Shown: piece by piece, positions 23,243 through 35,900 of the stretch
How the letters are laid out: each line of letters starts with the position of its first letter
Position numbering within the stretch: the first letter of the stretch is position 1
Source: Basidiobolus meristosporus CBS 931.73
Lineage: Eukaryota; Basidiobolomycota; Basidiobolomycetes; Basidiobolales; Basidiobolaceae
Direction: 5' to 3'
Length of the DNA stretch: 64,000 nt
Assembly: GCA_002104905.1 (NCBI GenBank)
Contig: MCFE01000231.1
Span: 57,424 to 121,423 of the forward strand
Program-made: the position numbers and the translations under genes
The notes under the pieces: generated by a model
What the model was told of the DNA's origin: nothing
Databases searched by the model: none
Seen by the model: the letters and a program-made list of their open reading frames with translations, nothing else

Positions 23243-24307
23243 TCTGCATTGAAGCAGCGGCCTATCCATTCTTTCTATCGGCTAACCTTTCTCCCATCTC
23301 TTCACCAGCCACAAGGATTTTCAAAAGTACTAATGCCAATTTTTATTCAATCACCTGTTCACCTTGCTGTAATCCCCACCTACCATCAATGCGAAAGGTG
23401 GCTGTTCTCGTCGTTGAACGTCAAGGCCTCTCTCGGCGTTTAGTTGGTGCCTACCTTCCCCCACCCCACATATATACTCTCTTTAATCATTGCTATTGCC
23501 CTGGCTCAGCACACATCTGTTAGACCTGTGTTCGAGTTGAGCTCACCTATGCTTGTATATCTTTAGGTACATCTCAGTTCATCAATATCACTAGCTTTTA
23601 GTTCAACAACATGCAGGCGCGGCTCCAATTGACCGAAATCATGACGAGTCCGCTAAATCTAGCTTTCAAAGTACGAATAAACATTCTATTCGATCTGCGA
23701 GGTCCGGGTAAACCTAGAGGTGGGATTCCCAGGAGGGTTGTGGGGGAGCATTGCTTTATCATGGTTAAATACCAAAAATAGTACAATCAATAGGGAATGG
23801 TACAGCCATATATCTAGAGCGATGATGGGGGAGGGGAAGGACTAAACAGCCTTCTCCTGGAGAAAACCTGTTCTTGCGCAATATCACAAAAACCCTCTTC
23901 GTCTGTTAAGCTTCCATCCAAAGACGACTGTCAACCAGCACCATCTATGTCTTTCCTTCAGCAGCGGGCGTTCCCTCCTGGGCTGGGCTGGGTTGGGGTT
24001 GACTTATCTTGACCTGACCTGACCTCGAAAACTCTAACCCCTTCCTCGCCTCTTCTTTCACCGGCATAAATAGTTCGTGTCGAATCCCATCGAATTCAAA
24101 AAAGAGTCACAATAATCATAAGCTTCACGAAAGCTGAGGCACAAACAACTTTCCAAGAGCCTGCAGTAGGTTAGCTCGGATAGATTGGCCTGGAGTGTCA
24201 ACTGACCCATTTACCTGTTAAGCATGGTTGAACTACTATTTACCAGAATGGCTTCTCTTGAAGTTCAACGTCCAATGGGCCCCTGTCAACAACCGCAGTT
24301 GTCCCTT
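23243..24307. other. Intergenic, no gene recognised
   Basis: About 1.06 kb between the convergent PKA-R and WSC genes. It contains small direct repeats (GGGCTGGGCTGGG near 23975 and CCTGACCTGACCT near 24011) but no recognisable gene. Confidence 0.5.
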
Positions 24308-25153
24308 TCAAAGCATATCTGGGTTGGTTACTCGTAGCTTTTTTGTGTAATCCACGTCATCTCTCAGGCTAAGACTGGACCTTCTTTGCCATAAGTGGCG
24401 TGTCTGAATACTTTCGTCCGAAGTGAGGTCGTATTCCGTCGTTTGTCGCCTTCTTTGATATAAGACAAACCCCAAAATCCCACATCCCAAGAGTACCACA
24501 CCGGCTAATGTAAACACGGCTGCCATCAGCCCTGTATTATCAATAAACGTTGTGGGCATAGGGTTGATGTTTGGTCCTCCACCGATTCCAGTCGGGAGAA
24601 AAGGTCTCTGTGAAGGTGACAGCGCTGGGGCTGGGCTTTGGACGTTGACTTCCCCGGTTCAACAGGTATTAGTTAAAAGGCAGCACGAACAGTTGATGAC
24701 GCTAAATGTACCTGTGGCTGGGTTTCCCGAAGTACTTGTTGGTACTTCTGTGTTCCCAGGCTGCTCAACAATTAATGAGTAAATGCTTGTATATCCATAT
24801 CCACCACAGTATTCCTTGTTGTTATCTTGGCAGGGGATGTCGCAGTTGCCCTCGCCCACCTTCCCGTTTCTGTGTGGCAACATGTTTCCGCAAGTACACA
24901 ATTTGCCTTCCTGAATCCCTACATACGGGAACTGGTGTCTTCCACAGAACTGTTGGCAGGAGATGAAGATCTGTGAAGGCTCAAACGATGGTGGGCTGAG
25001 GTTTTGGTTAGCTATTCCATTCAAAATTGGAAAGCTACCAGAGTCGCTGTAGCACCCAATCGAAGTCCCTGCCCTAGCCATGGTAAGGGATAAGAATAGA
25101 GTTAGAAGGATGGGAGCTATACAAGTGAGCTTCGGCTGGCTATATAGTGGCAT
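24308..25153 (-). CDS. WSC-domain single-pass membrane protein
   Basis: Two exons (24712-25153 and 24308-24624; intron 24625-24711) give 252 residues in frame. The N-terminus is a signal peptide (LTCIAPILLTLFLSLTMARA). Next comes one cysteine-rich WSC domain (IGCYSDSG, then ISCQQFCGRHQFPYVGIQEG, CTCGNMLP, CDIPCQDNNKEYCGGYGYTS, IYSL). A short Ser/Thr/Pro/Gly linker follows, then one membrane helix (LMAAVFTLAGVVLLGCGILG) with the stop-transfer RRRQ, and a cytosolic tail of about 50 residues rich in Ser and acidic residues. This is the layout of fungal cell-wall stress sensors and WSC glycan-binding proteins, but the Ser/Thr-rich stalk is much shorter than in Wsc1-type sensors. A role at the wall or membrane is inferred. 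Confidence 0.85.
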
Positions 25154-26212
25154 CCCACCGGGAACGAACTAGGTTCTAATAATAAACTAAGCGATAACGA
25201 AGAGAAGCACGCTGTGGAGGGGTTGTTATCAGATAGGTGCCGCTGTCAAAATATGGATGTATCTAATGGTGGCAGGCTAGGGGTGGTTCGGTAGAGTTGA
25301 GGTTGATAAAGGAACTTCAGAGGTAAAGGAGCAGAGTTCGAGGTATCAAGCGGAAAGTGAGAGCAAAGGGATCGTCGCAAGCGCTTCCCTAATGATATAA
25401 ACCAAGAAATATTCAGTAATCAAATTGTGCTCCGTGGAAGTGCATCTGGTGATAATCGAATGCATACACGATATTTAGACGAATTGTCTGAATGCAAGAG
25501 ATTGTCGTAGAATAATGTCGCCTTGGTTAGATTAGCCATAGCCGGGCCCTCAACTCTGGAATACGAAGTGAAGGAGCTTCGGAGAATTCCTCTAAATCGT
25601 TGATCTCTGATGGTCATTGTGCTAGGTGCCCAGCTTGTATCAGATGCGTAGGCCCGAGGACGCTGGCTCACTGGTCACCCAATGGACAAGGCCATCCGCC
25701 ATGGCAACTTCACTACCATGTATCGAATGTTGTCCCTAGTGAGAAGGCATTGTCCTGAGCCATGATGTAGCATTCCTCGGCTGACTTGTCTCCAGCAACA
25801 GTATGTAGTATCCATTCATTAGTCATCAGCCAGGTACCATGCAACTTGTTATGTAGGCGGAATACTGCTCCATTACGATTTGTCCAAGAAACCTTAAATT
25901 GAGCATTTAGATATCAAGTCAAATCAGGCTATGTGGATTTGGTGGATGATGAGATCAATCGAGCCATGCGGTCCAATCAATATTTCGTATGATAGTGTAA
26001 AAGAAAACGTGGTCATACTAGGTATAAAGCGATGAATAGTCTTAGGGTATGGCAACTTTTACGTAGCCGCTTGCAGTAATATCCACTCCACTATACAGCG
26101 TGCCCTTTCTTTGGCCCACTAAATCTAACTGGATTTTTTCCTTCAGATCTTCATCGATTGATTGATACGATCCAGTCTTATTGTATAGCTGCATTTACAA
26201 ATCGAACGAGCC
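25154..26212. other. Intergenic, no gene recognised
   Basis: About 1.06 kb between the divergent WSC (-) and DCAF11 (+) genes, holding both promoters. No gene or repeat is recognised. Confidence 0.5.
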
Positions 26213-28319
26213 ATGAGCTATCTATTTGGGAATTCATACGTTCTGAGTGAGGACGAGTCGGAGGAGGAGCAAACCGGAGAGAGTGAGCAATCCGCAGAGG
26301 AGTCGGCATCTGCGGACGAAAATTCGGCTAGTGAGGCAAATGAATCTGAAGATGAAGCGGATAACGCTCTAGAAAAATACAAGTGTTCAGAGTTCGCGAG
26401 CGAAATGTTGATATCTGGGGAGTTTGGTTTCTCGGACTCCTACTTCAATACCAGAAACAAACTAGGGAAAAGACCGTTTCTTGCCAATGTATGTGAGCAA
26501 ATCTCGATGAGAGAATACCTACCACGCCAGTTTTCCCAAGTGTCGGTTGCTCAGGTAGAATTTTGAGTTCTGCTCCTCTGGCTAGTGCACACCATAACTT
26601 TTTCGCTCCAAAGAACTACTGGCCTAACGGGAACGGGAAGGTTGTAGACAAGTATAACGCTCGAGTCTATTCCGGACAATATTCTGAGGATGGGTAAGCC
26701 ATAATTTGAACGAGGATAGCGTACGTATACCAATGCTCCATATCCCCATGTAGATCGTTCTTTTATACTTGCTGCCAAGATTTCCTTGTGCATATATACG
26801 ATACCTCTTCACCTTCGGAGTTTAAAGAGACCAAAGTGATCTCTGGCGAGATAGGTGCGCAGTTCTAGCTAAATTGTCTTGTATATATAGATAACGCTTG
26901 CTAACTTCTGCTCTGCGCATCTTAGGTCGATGGACAATTACCGGTATAGCCATAACATCCCTGATGTCTGATCGCAGACGTATCACTAACTAAATCTACA
27001 CTAGATGCGACACTAAGCGCGGACAACCAATGGATAATTTATTCCTCCATCACACCCGTTGTGTACATGGCCAGAACCGCCCCCGATGACGAAACCCAGA
27101 TTGCACTAAAATTCTCGGAATCTGAACACGCTACCTTTGGAGTAAGCAGTTTGGATGAACGATGCATGGCATTCTTACCCACCTCACACATTGCACGCAT
27201 ATAGCTGTGGTCAATTCGATTTTCTGGCGATGCCAGAGAAATTGTGGCCGGTGCTAGTGATTCCAGTATCTATGGTAAGATTAAATCTGATTGGAAGATG
27301 GAGATGGCCATTCTCCTTTAACCCGAACTCTTTTTCGTAGTGTTCGACGTGGAGACACAGACCATTCTATTTAATCAGCAAGGCCACAACGACGAAGTGA
27401 ACGCCGTGTGCTTTGCCGACCCGCAGTCTTCGCATGTGTTGTTTAGTGGAAGTGATGATTCCTTTGTCAAAGTCTGGTATGTGATTGCTTGTGAATCCTT
27501 CCGCGGCGCGGGCATTGGTCTGAACACTTTCGCTACTCCCGAAGGGATCGGAGATCGATGCGAGGAACGGACTGTAGACCAGCCGGCGTCCTTGTAGGCC
27601 ATACCGAAGGAATCACCTTCGTTTCCTCAAAGGGGGACGGGCGGTATTGTCTTACCAACGGAAAAGACCAGACCATGAAACTTTGGGATATTAGGTAAAA
27701 GGGAGACCACAGAGTAGCAGGAACCAGCACACATCAATGCCTGAACGCCTTCTTCTTGTAGAAAGATGATGTCCTATGATACCTTCGAAAGCTCCGATCG
27801 ATTAGACCTTCGCCTCAAATGGGATTACAGGTAAGACGATCGTTGGCGATCATAAGCAGCAATGCTCTCAGTACTCACTGCAGATGTCAGATTCCAAGAA
27901 TATCCCAGTCCCAAGATCGTCAAGCATCCTCAAGATTGCTCTGTTATGACCTACACAGGACATAGAGTCCTGAAGACACTAATTCGTTGCCACTTCTCCC
28001 CTATACACAGCACCGGACAGAGGTAAGCGCCCAGTACTGGTATTCAACAGTGTGCCACTTATATATTTCGTTTCGTAGATATTTGTATACAGGCTCTCAA
28101 GATGGTCTTGTCCACATCTTCAACTTGGAAGGTGAAGTAGTTCAGATCCTTGATGTTGGAGAGGCCATTGATCCATCCATTGTTGGTTTGCGACGAGCCG
28201 TAGCAAGAGACGTAAGCTGGCATCCCTACCTACCCATCGTTACTTCCACAAGCTGGTACGGAACAGAGGGGGCCTCTGGAACTATTGTTCAACACGACTA
28301 CTCGGCAGACAATCAGTAA
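26213..28319 (+). CDS. DCAF11: DCAF11/WDR23-like WD40 substrate receptor
   Basis: WD40 protein of the DCAF11 (WDR23) family, which presents substrates to CUL4-DDB1 ubiquitin ligases. The N-terminus is highly acidic (LSEDESEEEQTGESEQSAEE). WD repeats with conserved DCAF11 spacing follow: GHNDEVNAVCFAD and LFSGSDDSFVKVWDRRSMRG (the W-D junction is split by the intron from about 27477), GHTEGITFVSSKGDGRYCL, GKDQTMKLWDIR, the family block MTYTGHRVLKTLIRCHFSPI with HSTGQRYLYTGSQDGLVHIF, and RDVSWHPYLPIVTSTSW at the end. The KVWDRR and LWDIR blocks carry the WDXR-type DDB1-contact signature. About nine short introns; the first WD blades between 26570 and 27340 are only partly resolved. Confidence 0.88.
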
Positions 28320-30172
28320 ATGGGCGTACGTGTCTTGTCAAGTCATTCACGTAAGAAAGTGATTATTTACCTTAGCATACTCGATACATTCCTCACATAC
28401 GAGAAGATGCTTTCGATACTTTTCGGAATTGTTCCAGCGATTTCTTGTACTACGTGTGTCAATTACTAAACATTCAAACTATCAACTACTGCGACATCTC
28501 CCAATGTGTGTTTGTGTGTGTGATGAACATGGTATTAAGCAATATATTATTATCCACTGAGCTCTATCTGCATATAATTATATTCGAGCTGGACGCACGG
28601 TAGCCATATTCATGAGTGAACCATTGCCAATCGACCACATTCTGTCATCTGTCCCCCTCCAATAGGGTGTAGAGCAAGACAGTGCTACCGACTCGAGTTC
28701 GCTTCTCGAACTACTCGTTTACTACTCATTCAGGATTGAATTCTCGAAACAACTGGGCCTCCTCGACCTGTAGCTGGCACAGCGGCCTATTTCCCGTAGC
28801 AACCGCAAAGGAGCATCGTGGCTGATCCTGGATCTAGCTTGGGCCATACAGAAGCCAAATATCATTAATATACAACCCAACAATTATTTAATCCACGGCT
28901 TGCTTGCGGTGAAACTACCAATGGCGCGATAGGCCGGTGGCAATAGAGAAAATGCGCCTAGAAAGTAGCCCAATATAAACATATACATGCACTGTAGTCA
29001 TCTGCCGTTATCCTCTTTCGCAGGTGTCTGCCTGTGTTCATCGAATTGCTCGAATTGGATTTGGAGTTTGGTGTGTTTGTAGGTTGATATACAAACTCAA
29101 TAATCCCAGCAATTGTGACATACGGAATTTGGATCGGCACAGGTCCACATATATTCGGCCAACAATCTACGGCCCTCCATATCGCCATAACACAAACTCA
29201 AACCCGTTGCTAAATATATGGAGGTCTGAACCCAACTCTAGAATCCATTCACAGGGCCGCACCTTCCTTAAATTTGCGCACAAATAAGCACTTGACTACA
29301 GGACCGTGCCTTTGACTATTTGGCTAACGGGTCAGTGAATCTAGGTAGAATTGCCCTGCTACTCTATTTGGCTGTTGAGGACTGTGAGGGTGGGCCTTTT
29401 CCCACTCTCTTCATATGAATCAACAGCAACGGAACTCGGCACAACTCGTCACATTCCACCGCCCAACATCCCTAGATGGCGGTCATTTCCGGGTAAGGAA
29501 ATGGATACATCACTCGACACTAATTTGGACAACTCTTGTGGGGAAATATTAATTGATTAATCGCAAAGTACACACCAATCCTCCACCAACGCTTCCACAG
29601 ACTCGCACCATCTCAACGCCTGGGCTGAGTCATTGCCCTTCTTAACCAGCGTGGAATCGTACACAGCAATGACAGAGCTCCAACATGCGAGACACCAGGA
29701 TCGAAGCATAGAAAAACCTGTAATGGGAACATTCTCTTGGAGCCACCAGAGCACGACAATCTGCCTAACCTCCACATGCGGCTATCCTAGATCGGTTTCC
29801 GAAAGAGCGCAACGTAATACCAATCAGGCTCTTTCCGCTGGCTCTTGCAGGGTCCGTGACACTCCCGCGAGAAAATCACAAGGATTTCTCCGTTCATCAA
29901 GGAATTTGGCTCAAGCTTCATGTGGCATTTCCAAAAATTACTTCAGAGACATCTCTGGTTTACCAAAAGGAGTGCTCGTTGCGGCCCAATATGGCCAGAA
30001 TGATCTCATGTTGAGCTGATGACTGAGTGATCATGGTATGTTCTGTCGTGTAATACACCTCCCCAGCTTGCCAATCGAAATACAGGGTTGAGAATCGCGA
30101 GCAAGGAATTGCATAAATAGGCCTCATGAGTCGGGCGATCAGTAAACATTTCACCTTACAACATTCTCCACT
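28320..30172. other. Intergenic, no gene recognised
   Basis: About 1.85 kb with only unsupported ORFs of up to 128 codons (for example 29633-30019). They lack family motifs and clear splice partners. The region upstream of 30173 is the aquaporin promoter. Confidence 0.45.
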
Positions 30173-31139
30173 ATGGGCCTTGAAGATCCCACGAGGCTTG
30201 ACTTGGGCGATACCTCGTCCTCCCAAGAAGATGTTCCATTAACCAAACTACAAATAGCCATAGACCGTGTCGCATCAAATCTGCGCTACGAGTATCGTGA
30301 GTATTTGGCGGAGTTCCTGAGCACCATGGTTATGCTGATTTTCGGCAACTCCGTGGTCCATCAGGTCCTACTCAACACAAAGGGCACTTCCGGCGAATAT
30401 CTGAGTATCAATTTGGGTTGGGGGTTTGGTTTGACAGCAGCGATCTATTCCAACGCCGGCATTTCAGTAAGTTCGAGGTCACCCCATGGATGTTCGTAAA
30501 ATATGCTGATTTTTGGGAAACTAGGGCGCGCACTTGAATCCAGCGGTAACGGTCACCATGGCCTTGTTCAGAGGCTTCCCCTGGAAGAAAGTCCCAGGCT
30601 TTATCTGTGCTCAGGTAATAGGCGCCTTCTGTGGTGCAGCCCTTGTGCATTCCCTGTGGTTTCAAGCAATCGACGAGTTCGATGGCGGTGTTCGACAAGT
30701 TCTCGGACCCAAGGCAACCGCCGGCTTTTACGCCACATACCCTCAGCCTTACCTTAACATCGGTACGGCATTCTGGACTGAATTGCTGGCCACCAGCCTG
30801 CTGATGATTGGGATTCTGGGCTGTAACGATCCTCGAAATGCGGTTCACATCAGCGCAAATCCCATTTTTGTTGGTATTCTGGTCATTACCATTGGCATGT
30901 GTACTGGCTTCCTAACTGGGTATGCAATCAACCCCGCCCGTGATTTCGGGCCTCGCCTGTTCACCTGGGCAGCAGGATACGGTACTGAGGTATGGTCTGC
31001 CTACAACTACTACTTCTGGGTTCCCATCGTTGGACCCATGGTGGGCGGGGTTGTTGGTGGCTTCATATTCGAATTCTTAATGTGCGGAAAGCCGAAGCCA
31101 AGAAACCTGTTCCAGGGAAGTCAAGACTCAAATTTATAA
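30173..31139 (+). CDS. Aquaglyceroporin (MIP family)
   Basis: Two exons (30173-30466 and 30525-31139; intron 30467-30524) encode 302 residues with six membrane helices and two half-helices. The first pore motif is NPA (HLNPAVTVT, codons at 30537-30545). The second is NPARD (INPARDFGPRLFT, near 30930-30944). The Asp after the second motif and the wide spacing are hallmarks of glycerol-conducting MIPs (GlpF/Fps1 group) rather than strict water channels. The N-terminal cytosolic tail of about 40 residues is short, without the long regulatory extension of yeast Fps1. Likely a plasma-membrane glycerol/water channel. Confidence 0.93.
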
Positions 31140-31882
31140 ACCAGGGCCTCGCCAAGAGCGCACCCGGGAAGATCAGAAGCCTTGACTCTACGCCGAGGAG
31201 CGTGAACACATTTCGAGACTTGTCCAACAAATATTTACTCAACTCATACCATTGGATCAATTGGCTAGTCTAATAGATGGAAACTCCATCCGATTCATTC
31301 AGCAGCTATTAATAAATGTACATACGATTCACCCAGAGAATATTAATATCCATATTAAAATGGTACAATGCTTAGTTTCGATAGAGTTTACTGGCTGTGA
31401 TGTAAGCTGGATGTAGATGCAGTGGTTGTCCCACATTTCATGACCAAGAGCCGGAAATTGTGGGCTCTGTTGCGACAACGATCACTTCCTATACAAAGCA
31501 GAATTCTATCCATGTACCGCGTGATTTCCTGATTAAGCTCATCACTACATGGCAATGAGATAAAACATCGCTCATGCAGACAATGACTAATCCATCAAGA
31601 CATGCCAGGAGACGGCCAACCAGGCAACTCTTCAGTAAGCATTGATCAAGATTCTCCAGCTATTGTGTGTGACTTGTCTAGCGCTGACCGAAAATCAAAC
31701 ATCCATGGGTCGCCCAGAGAAACGATTTCTTGCGTCCCGTAAAATAGTTTATTCTAAGCAAACACACGGCTACACGAAACATTGATTTTAATATATGACA
31801 GGTTCCAAGGGAGCCGCTACCATTAGTCTAGAGGGCAGGAAAGATTAGCAAAGGATACCACCACACATAACATTGTAGCCTG
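31140..31882. other. Intergenic, no gene recognised
   Basis: About 740 bp between the convergent aquaglyceroporin and RPS18 genes. It should contain both 3' ends. No gene or repeat is recognised. Confidence 0.5.
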
Positions 31883-32532
31883 TCACTTACTCTTCTTCTT
31901 GGAGACACCAACAGTTCTTCCTCTTCTGCCAGTGGTCTTGGTATGCTGGCCACGAACACGAAGACCCCAGTAGTGACGAAGACCACGGTGAGCGCGGATC
32001 TTCTTCATGCGCTCCAAGTCCTCACGGAACTTATTGTCGAGTCCGTTGGCCAAGACTTGGGTGTATTTACCGTCGACAATATCCTTTTGTCTGTTGAGGA
32101 ACCACTTGGGGATCTTATATTGAAGAGGGTTCTGGATAATAGTAACAATGCGTTCCAATTCTTCGTTTGTAAGCTCACCAGCTCTCTTGGTAAGGTCAAT
32201 GTCAGCCTTCTTGCAGACCATGGTAGAATAACGTCTACCAACACCCTTAATGGAGGTCAAGGCGAAGACGACCTTCGTTCTACCGTCGATGTTGGTATTA
32301 AGAAGACGAAGAATGTGCTGAAATTGGTTCTTGTCGGGGACTACGAGAGACTAGAGAAAAAAGAGCATCAATAACTGTCCTCTGGAGTTCGATACGCGTC
32401 ACATAGGGGGGTATGGCTCCGAGAAACTGCAGCTTCCCACGTGTATCGTCCCCACCGACGATTCCATCCATCACCCAAACCACTTCTTGTATATTGATCA
32501 CACATGCGAATAGGATAAGTTTCCCTTACCAT
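31883..32532 (-). CDS. RPS18: 40S ribosomal protein S18 (uS13)
   Basis: Complete gene of 156 residues. The first coding exon is only the ATG (32530-32532), followed at once by a 179 bp intron (32351-32529; GTAAGG...CTAG). Exon 2 (31883-32350) starts [20 protein letters not shown], matching the known N-terminus of uS13 directly after Met. Further landmarks are [59 protein letters not shown] and [17 protein letters not shown]. The protein sits in the head of the cytosolic small subunit. The shared upstream gap with Ski2 is about 400 bp. Confidence 0.97.
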
Positions 32533-32936
32533 GATGAACGCTTAGACACCAAGTTAAGGAGAAGGTGCCAAACTCCGCGATCCCCATACTTTATTGTCCA
32601 GCGCCAATAGGCCGCCAACCTCCGAAAAAAATGCGAAAAAAATCGACGAAATTTTAGATCAACTATGCCATAGCTGAGTTGTCCTTCAGGAAGCCCGATA
32701 AACAAGGAATTCTCGTTTACCAAACCAATAATTCATGCAACTTTCCAAGAGCTATCTAGGCAAGAGTGAATAAAAATGCGTCAGATTCATTCCTAGTCCC
32801 ACAAAATCAATGCAATATTGATGAAGTGAATGACGAGTGACGAACTCTTGATAGACTGTTCTCACTGTTCTAAAATTCTGTTGTTCAGCTGTGCTTGTTA
32901 TCTTCTAGAGATAGAGGCGCATTAGTGTATATTGAA
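32533..32936. promoter_or_regulatory. Divergent promoter region, RPS18 / SKI2
   Basis: 404 bp between the divergent start codons of RPS18 (-) and SKI2 (+). It holds both promoters. An A-rich stretch (AAAAAAATGCGAAAAAAATC, about 32625-32644) is the main visible feature. Confidence 0.45.
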
Positions 32937-35900
32937 ATGGAATTTATTGAGGAACTTTCTAAAGTAGAAAGCAATGCTGGAGAAGGTGCTTTCGCTCAAC
33001 ACCATTGACGCATCAATCACAGACTAACCCATATATATGTACGTGTGTTTGTTAGCTTCTAGTAAAGATCTGGAATTCGACCTTTTAAGTGTCGGAAATT
33101 CTGGTCACGTAAAGCTCACACCGAAGAGTCGGGATCCTGTTAACGTTTATCACGCTGTCAGCGATGTAAGTGTTAAGTATTTCCACTGACTCACGCTCTC
33201 TCAATTCATTCATACCCCCAATAGCACCCTGTGGGATTCTCTCCTCCCATAACAAGGGATGAAATCTTAAGAGATCTGGAGGATAAATATCTCAAGCCAA
33301 AAGCCGCCATGAGCGATAAATGGCTTGCCAAATGCCAAGAGTATGACAACTTAGACAGTTTAAAGTTTGTCTCCATTACAAATTCCTAATGCGAAATTCG
33401 TCCAAAGATACTGGTTCAAGCAGCCTGAATACACCAATCTACTCCAACCGGAATCTTCGAAACCCGCAACAAAAATCAACTTTGTCAGAGATCCAATTAC
33501 TGATGAGATCATCGATTATCAAGAGGTATTTACCATCCAAGCTATTAATGAGCCTTGCCATGTAGTAATCTCGCACCAATTCTTCAAGACCGCAATACCC
33601 GAATCTTCTTTGACGGCCTATAATTCGACATCGCTGCAAAGAGAACCAGGCACAATGAGCAGTTTTGTTCGTGGAAAAGCGGGGAACTACCCATTTGCTC
33701 CAGGTACATGGAATTCATAGCGCGCATCACTTCAACAATTGTTAACAGTGGGGGACCTGGAATGATTTTAGGTGGTTTGGAGTCGGAAGTAATGGTTGAG
33801 ACAATCGAAGATATCGCCAAGGGGATTGAAAAGTCCTTGAGCCTTCGTGAAGGTTGAACACTATCTGAAAACGTGATATTACCCGACACGCATTGAGCTT
33901 TACAATCATGTAGATGAAATATTATCCGTTCCACCTGGCTTTGATCGTGGATTATCGCTTGAGGGTATAGAGGGCTATTTCGCTCTCCAAGACTATGTCA
34001 CTTATTGCTCACTCATCGTCAACTATCGACCTGTAGGACAAGAAAATAGATTCGACTTTGCCATACCGAATTCCTTAAGCATTGAGAATATATTCGATGA
34101 CGACGATTTTGATATTGATCAATACATCAACGAAGCGCCTGTAGGTTAAAAGCGATGCGTAACCAGCCATTTGATTTCTGACTTTCTGTAAATCCTATGT
34201 AGACGAAGGAAGAGGCCACTCAAGACAGTGCCACGGAGGGTAAATCTCTCCCAGTATCCCTACAGCTTTTCTTTACTAACAATCCCCTTCTTTTTGCACC
34301 AGAGAAATTATCGGAAAGCAAAGATGGCATGGAGAAAACCATCGATGAGCTTCTACCTGAGCACGTTAGTATACCTATTCGCCATCATGGCAGGCTTGTT
34401 TATTCAGCAAGCTGATTGTCCAACTACTAGGCACCTCCGATATTGATGGCTCCAAGGCAAGGCCCAGCAATTTCTCGCAACAAAGAGTGGGCACACGTAG
34501 TAGACATCAATAACAATCTACATAACTTCGATGAACTCGTGCCCGAACTAGCTCACGAGGTTAGCAAATTCAATAAGATCGTTCAACGAAACGATATCTA
34601 ACTCGCAGCGCAGTATCCATTCGAGCTAGATACTTTCCAAAAGCAGGCAGTATACCATCTGGAAAACGGTGATTCCGTGTTTGTTGCTGCCCATACATCG
34701 GCTGGTAAAACCGTTGTAGCAGAGTACGCCATTGCCTTGGCTAGCAAGCACATGACTCGGTAGGTTGCCTTTCGATGATGGATGTAACAGCGCGCGTACT
34801 AAACATACCAAACCGCTTTTCCCAAGGGCTATTTACACTTCTCCTATAAAAGCTCTGTCAAACCAAAAGTTCCGAGATTTCAAGAACACTTTCGAAGATG
34901 TCGGTATCCTTACCGGTGATATTCAGATCAATCCCGAAGCTTCCTGTCTGATTATGACTACCGAGATTCTTCGTTCCATGCTGTACAGAGGCGCTGACTT
35001 GATTCGTGATGTGGAGTTTGTGATCTTCGATGAAGTTCATTACGTGAACGACAGTGAGGTATAGTACCACTTATCAGAATGGCTTATCATCGCGCTATTG
35101 GAGGTAGAGTCATATTGACCATCTTTCTATTCGAAGCGAGGCGTTGTGTGGGAAGAGGTGATTATTATGCTTCCTGCCCACGTCAGTCTCATCCTCCTCT
35201 CCGCTACTGTGCCTAATACAAAAGAATTCGCCGACTGGGTTGGGTAATTCACTTTTCACTGGCTGAAATATAGAAATGCCAGTATACTAACAGGGGATTG
35301 CTCTACTAGCCGAACCAAGAAAAGAGACATCTATGTAATCAGTACACCACAACGTCCAGTGCCGCTTGAGCACTATCTGTTTGCCGACAGAGAGATCTAC
35401 AAGATCGTTGACGCGAGAAAGAACTTCTTGACCATGGGGTATTTCATCAATACAAGTCTCCGATGATGACTCATGTTCTTGGGATTTACTGTACGCACGT
35501 TTTGTCTAGATGGAAAGCTGCCAATGACGCATTGACCGGGGTCAAAGCCAAAGACAAGCCTAAAGCTGGTAGAGGCGGCAATGTTGCTTCTAGACAGACT
35601 AGCTACCGCGCGATGGAGAAGCAGGTCAGTTTATTCGTGCTGAAGAGCCTTGACCTATTCTTAATGCTTTGTTAGGACCGAAACCTCTGGATCCATCTAG
35701 TTGGCCTGCTCAAGAAAAAGAATCTGCTACCAGTGGTGGTCTTTACATTCTCGAAAAAGAAGTGCGAGGAGTACGCCAACGGGCTGACAAATACGGATTT
35801 AACCTCCGCCACGGAGAAGAGCGAAATTCATGTGTTCATCGAGAGAAGTCTCGTTCGACTGAAAGGTATGCCGTGCCAATACCATGTACCCACCTCATGT

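Noticed and set aside
28958-29188. Minus-strand 76-codon ORF with some protein-like composition
   Set aside because: No continuation exon and no recognisable motif; kept as intergenic.
29633-30019. 128-codon ORF upstream of the aquaglyceroporin
   Set aside because: Composition is unremarkable, no domain is visible, and there are no in-phase splice partners.
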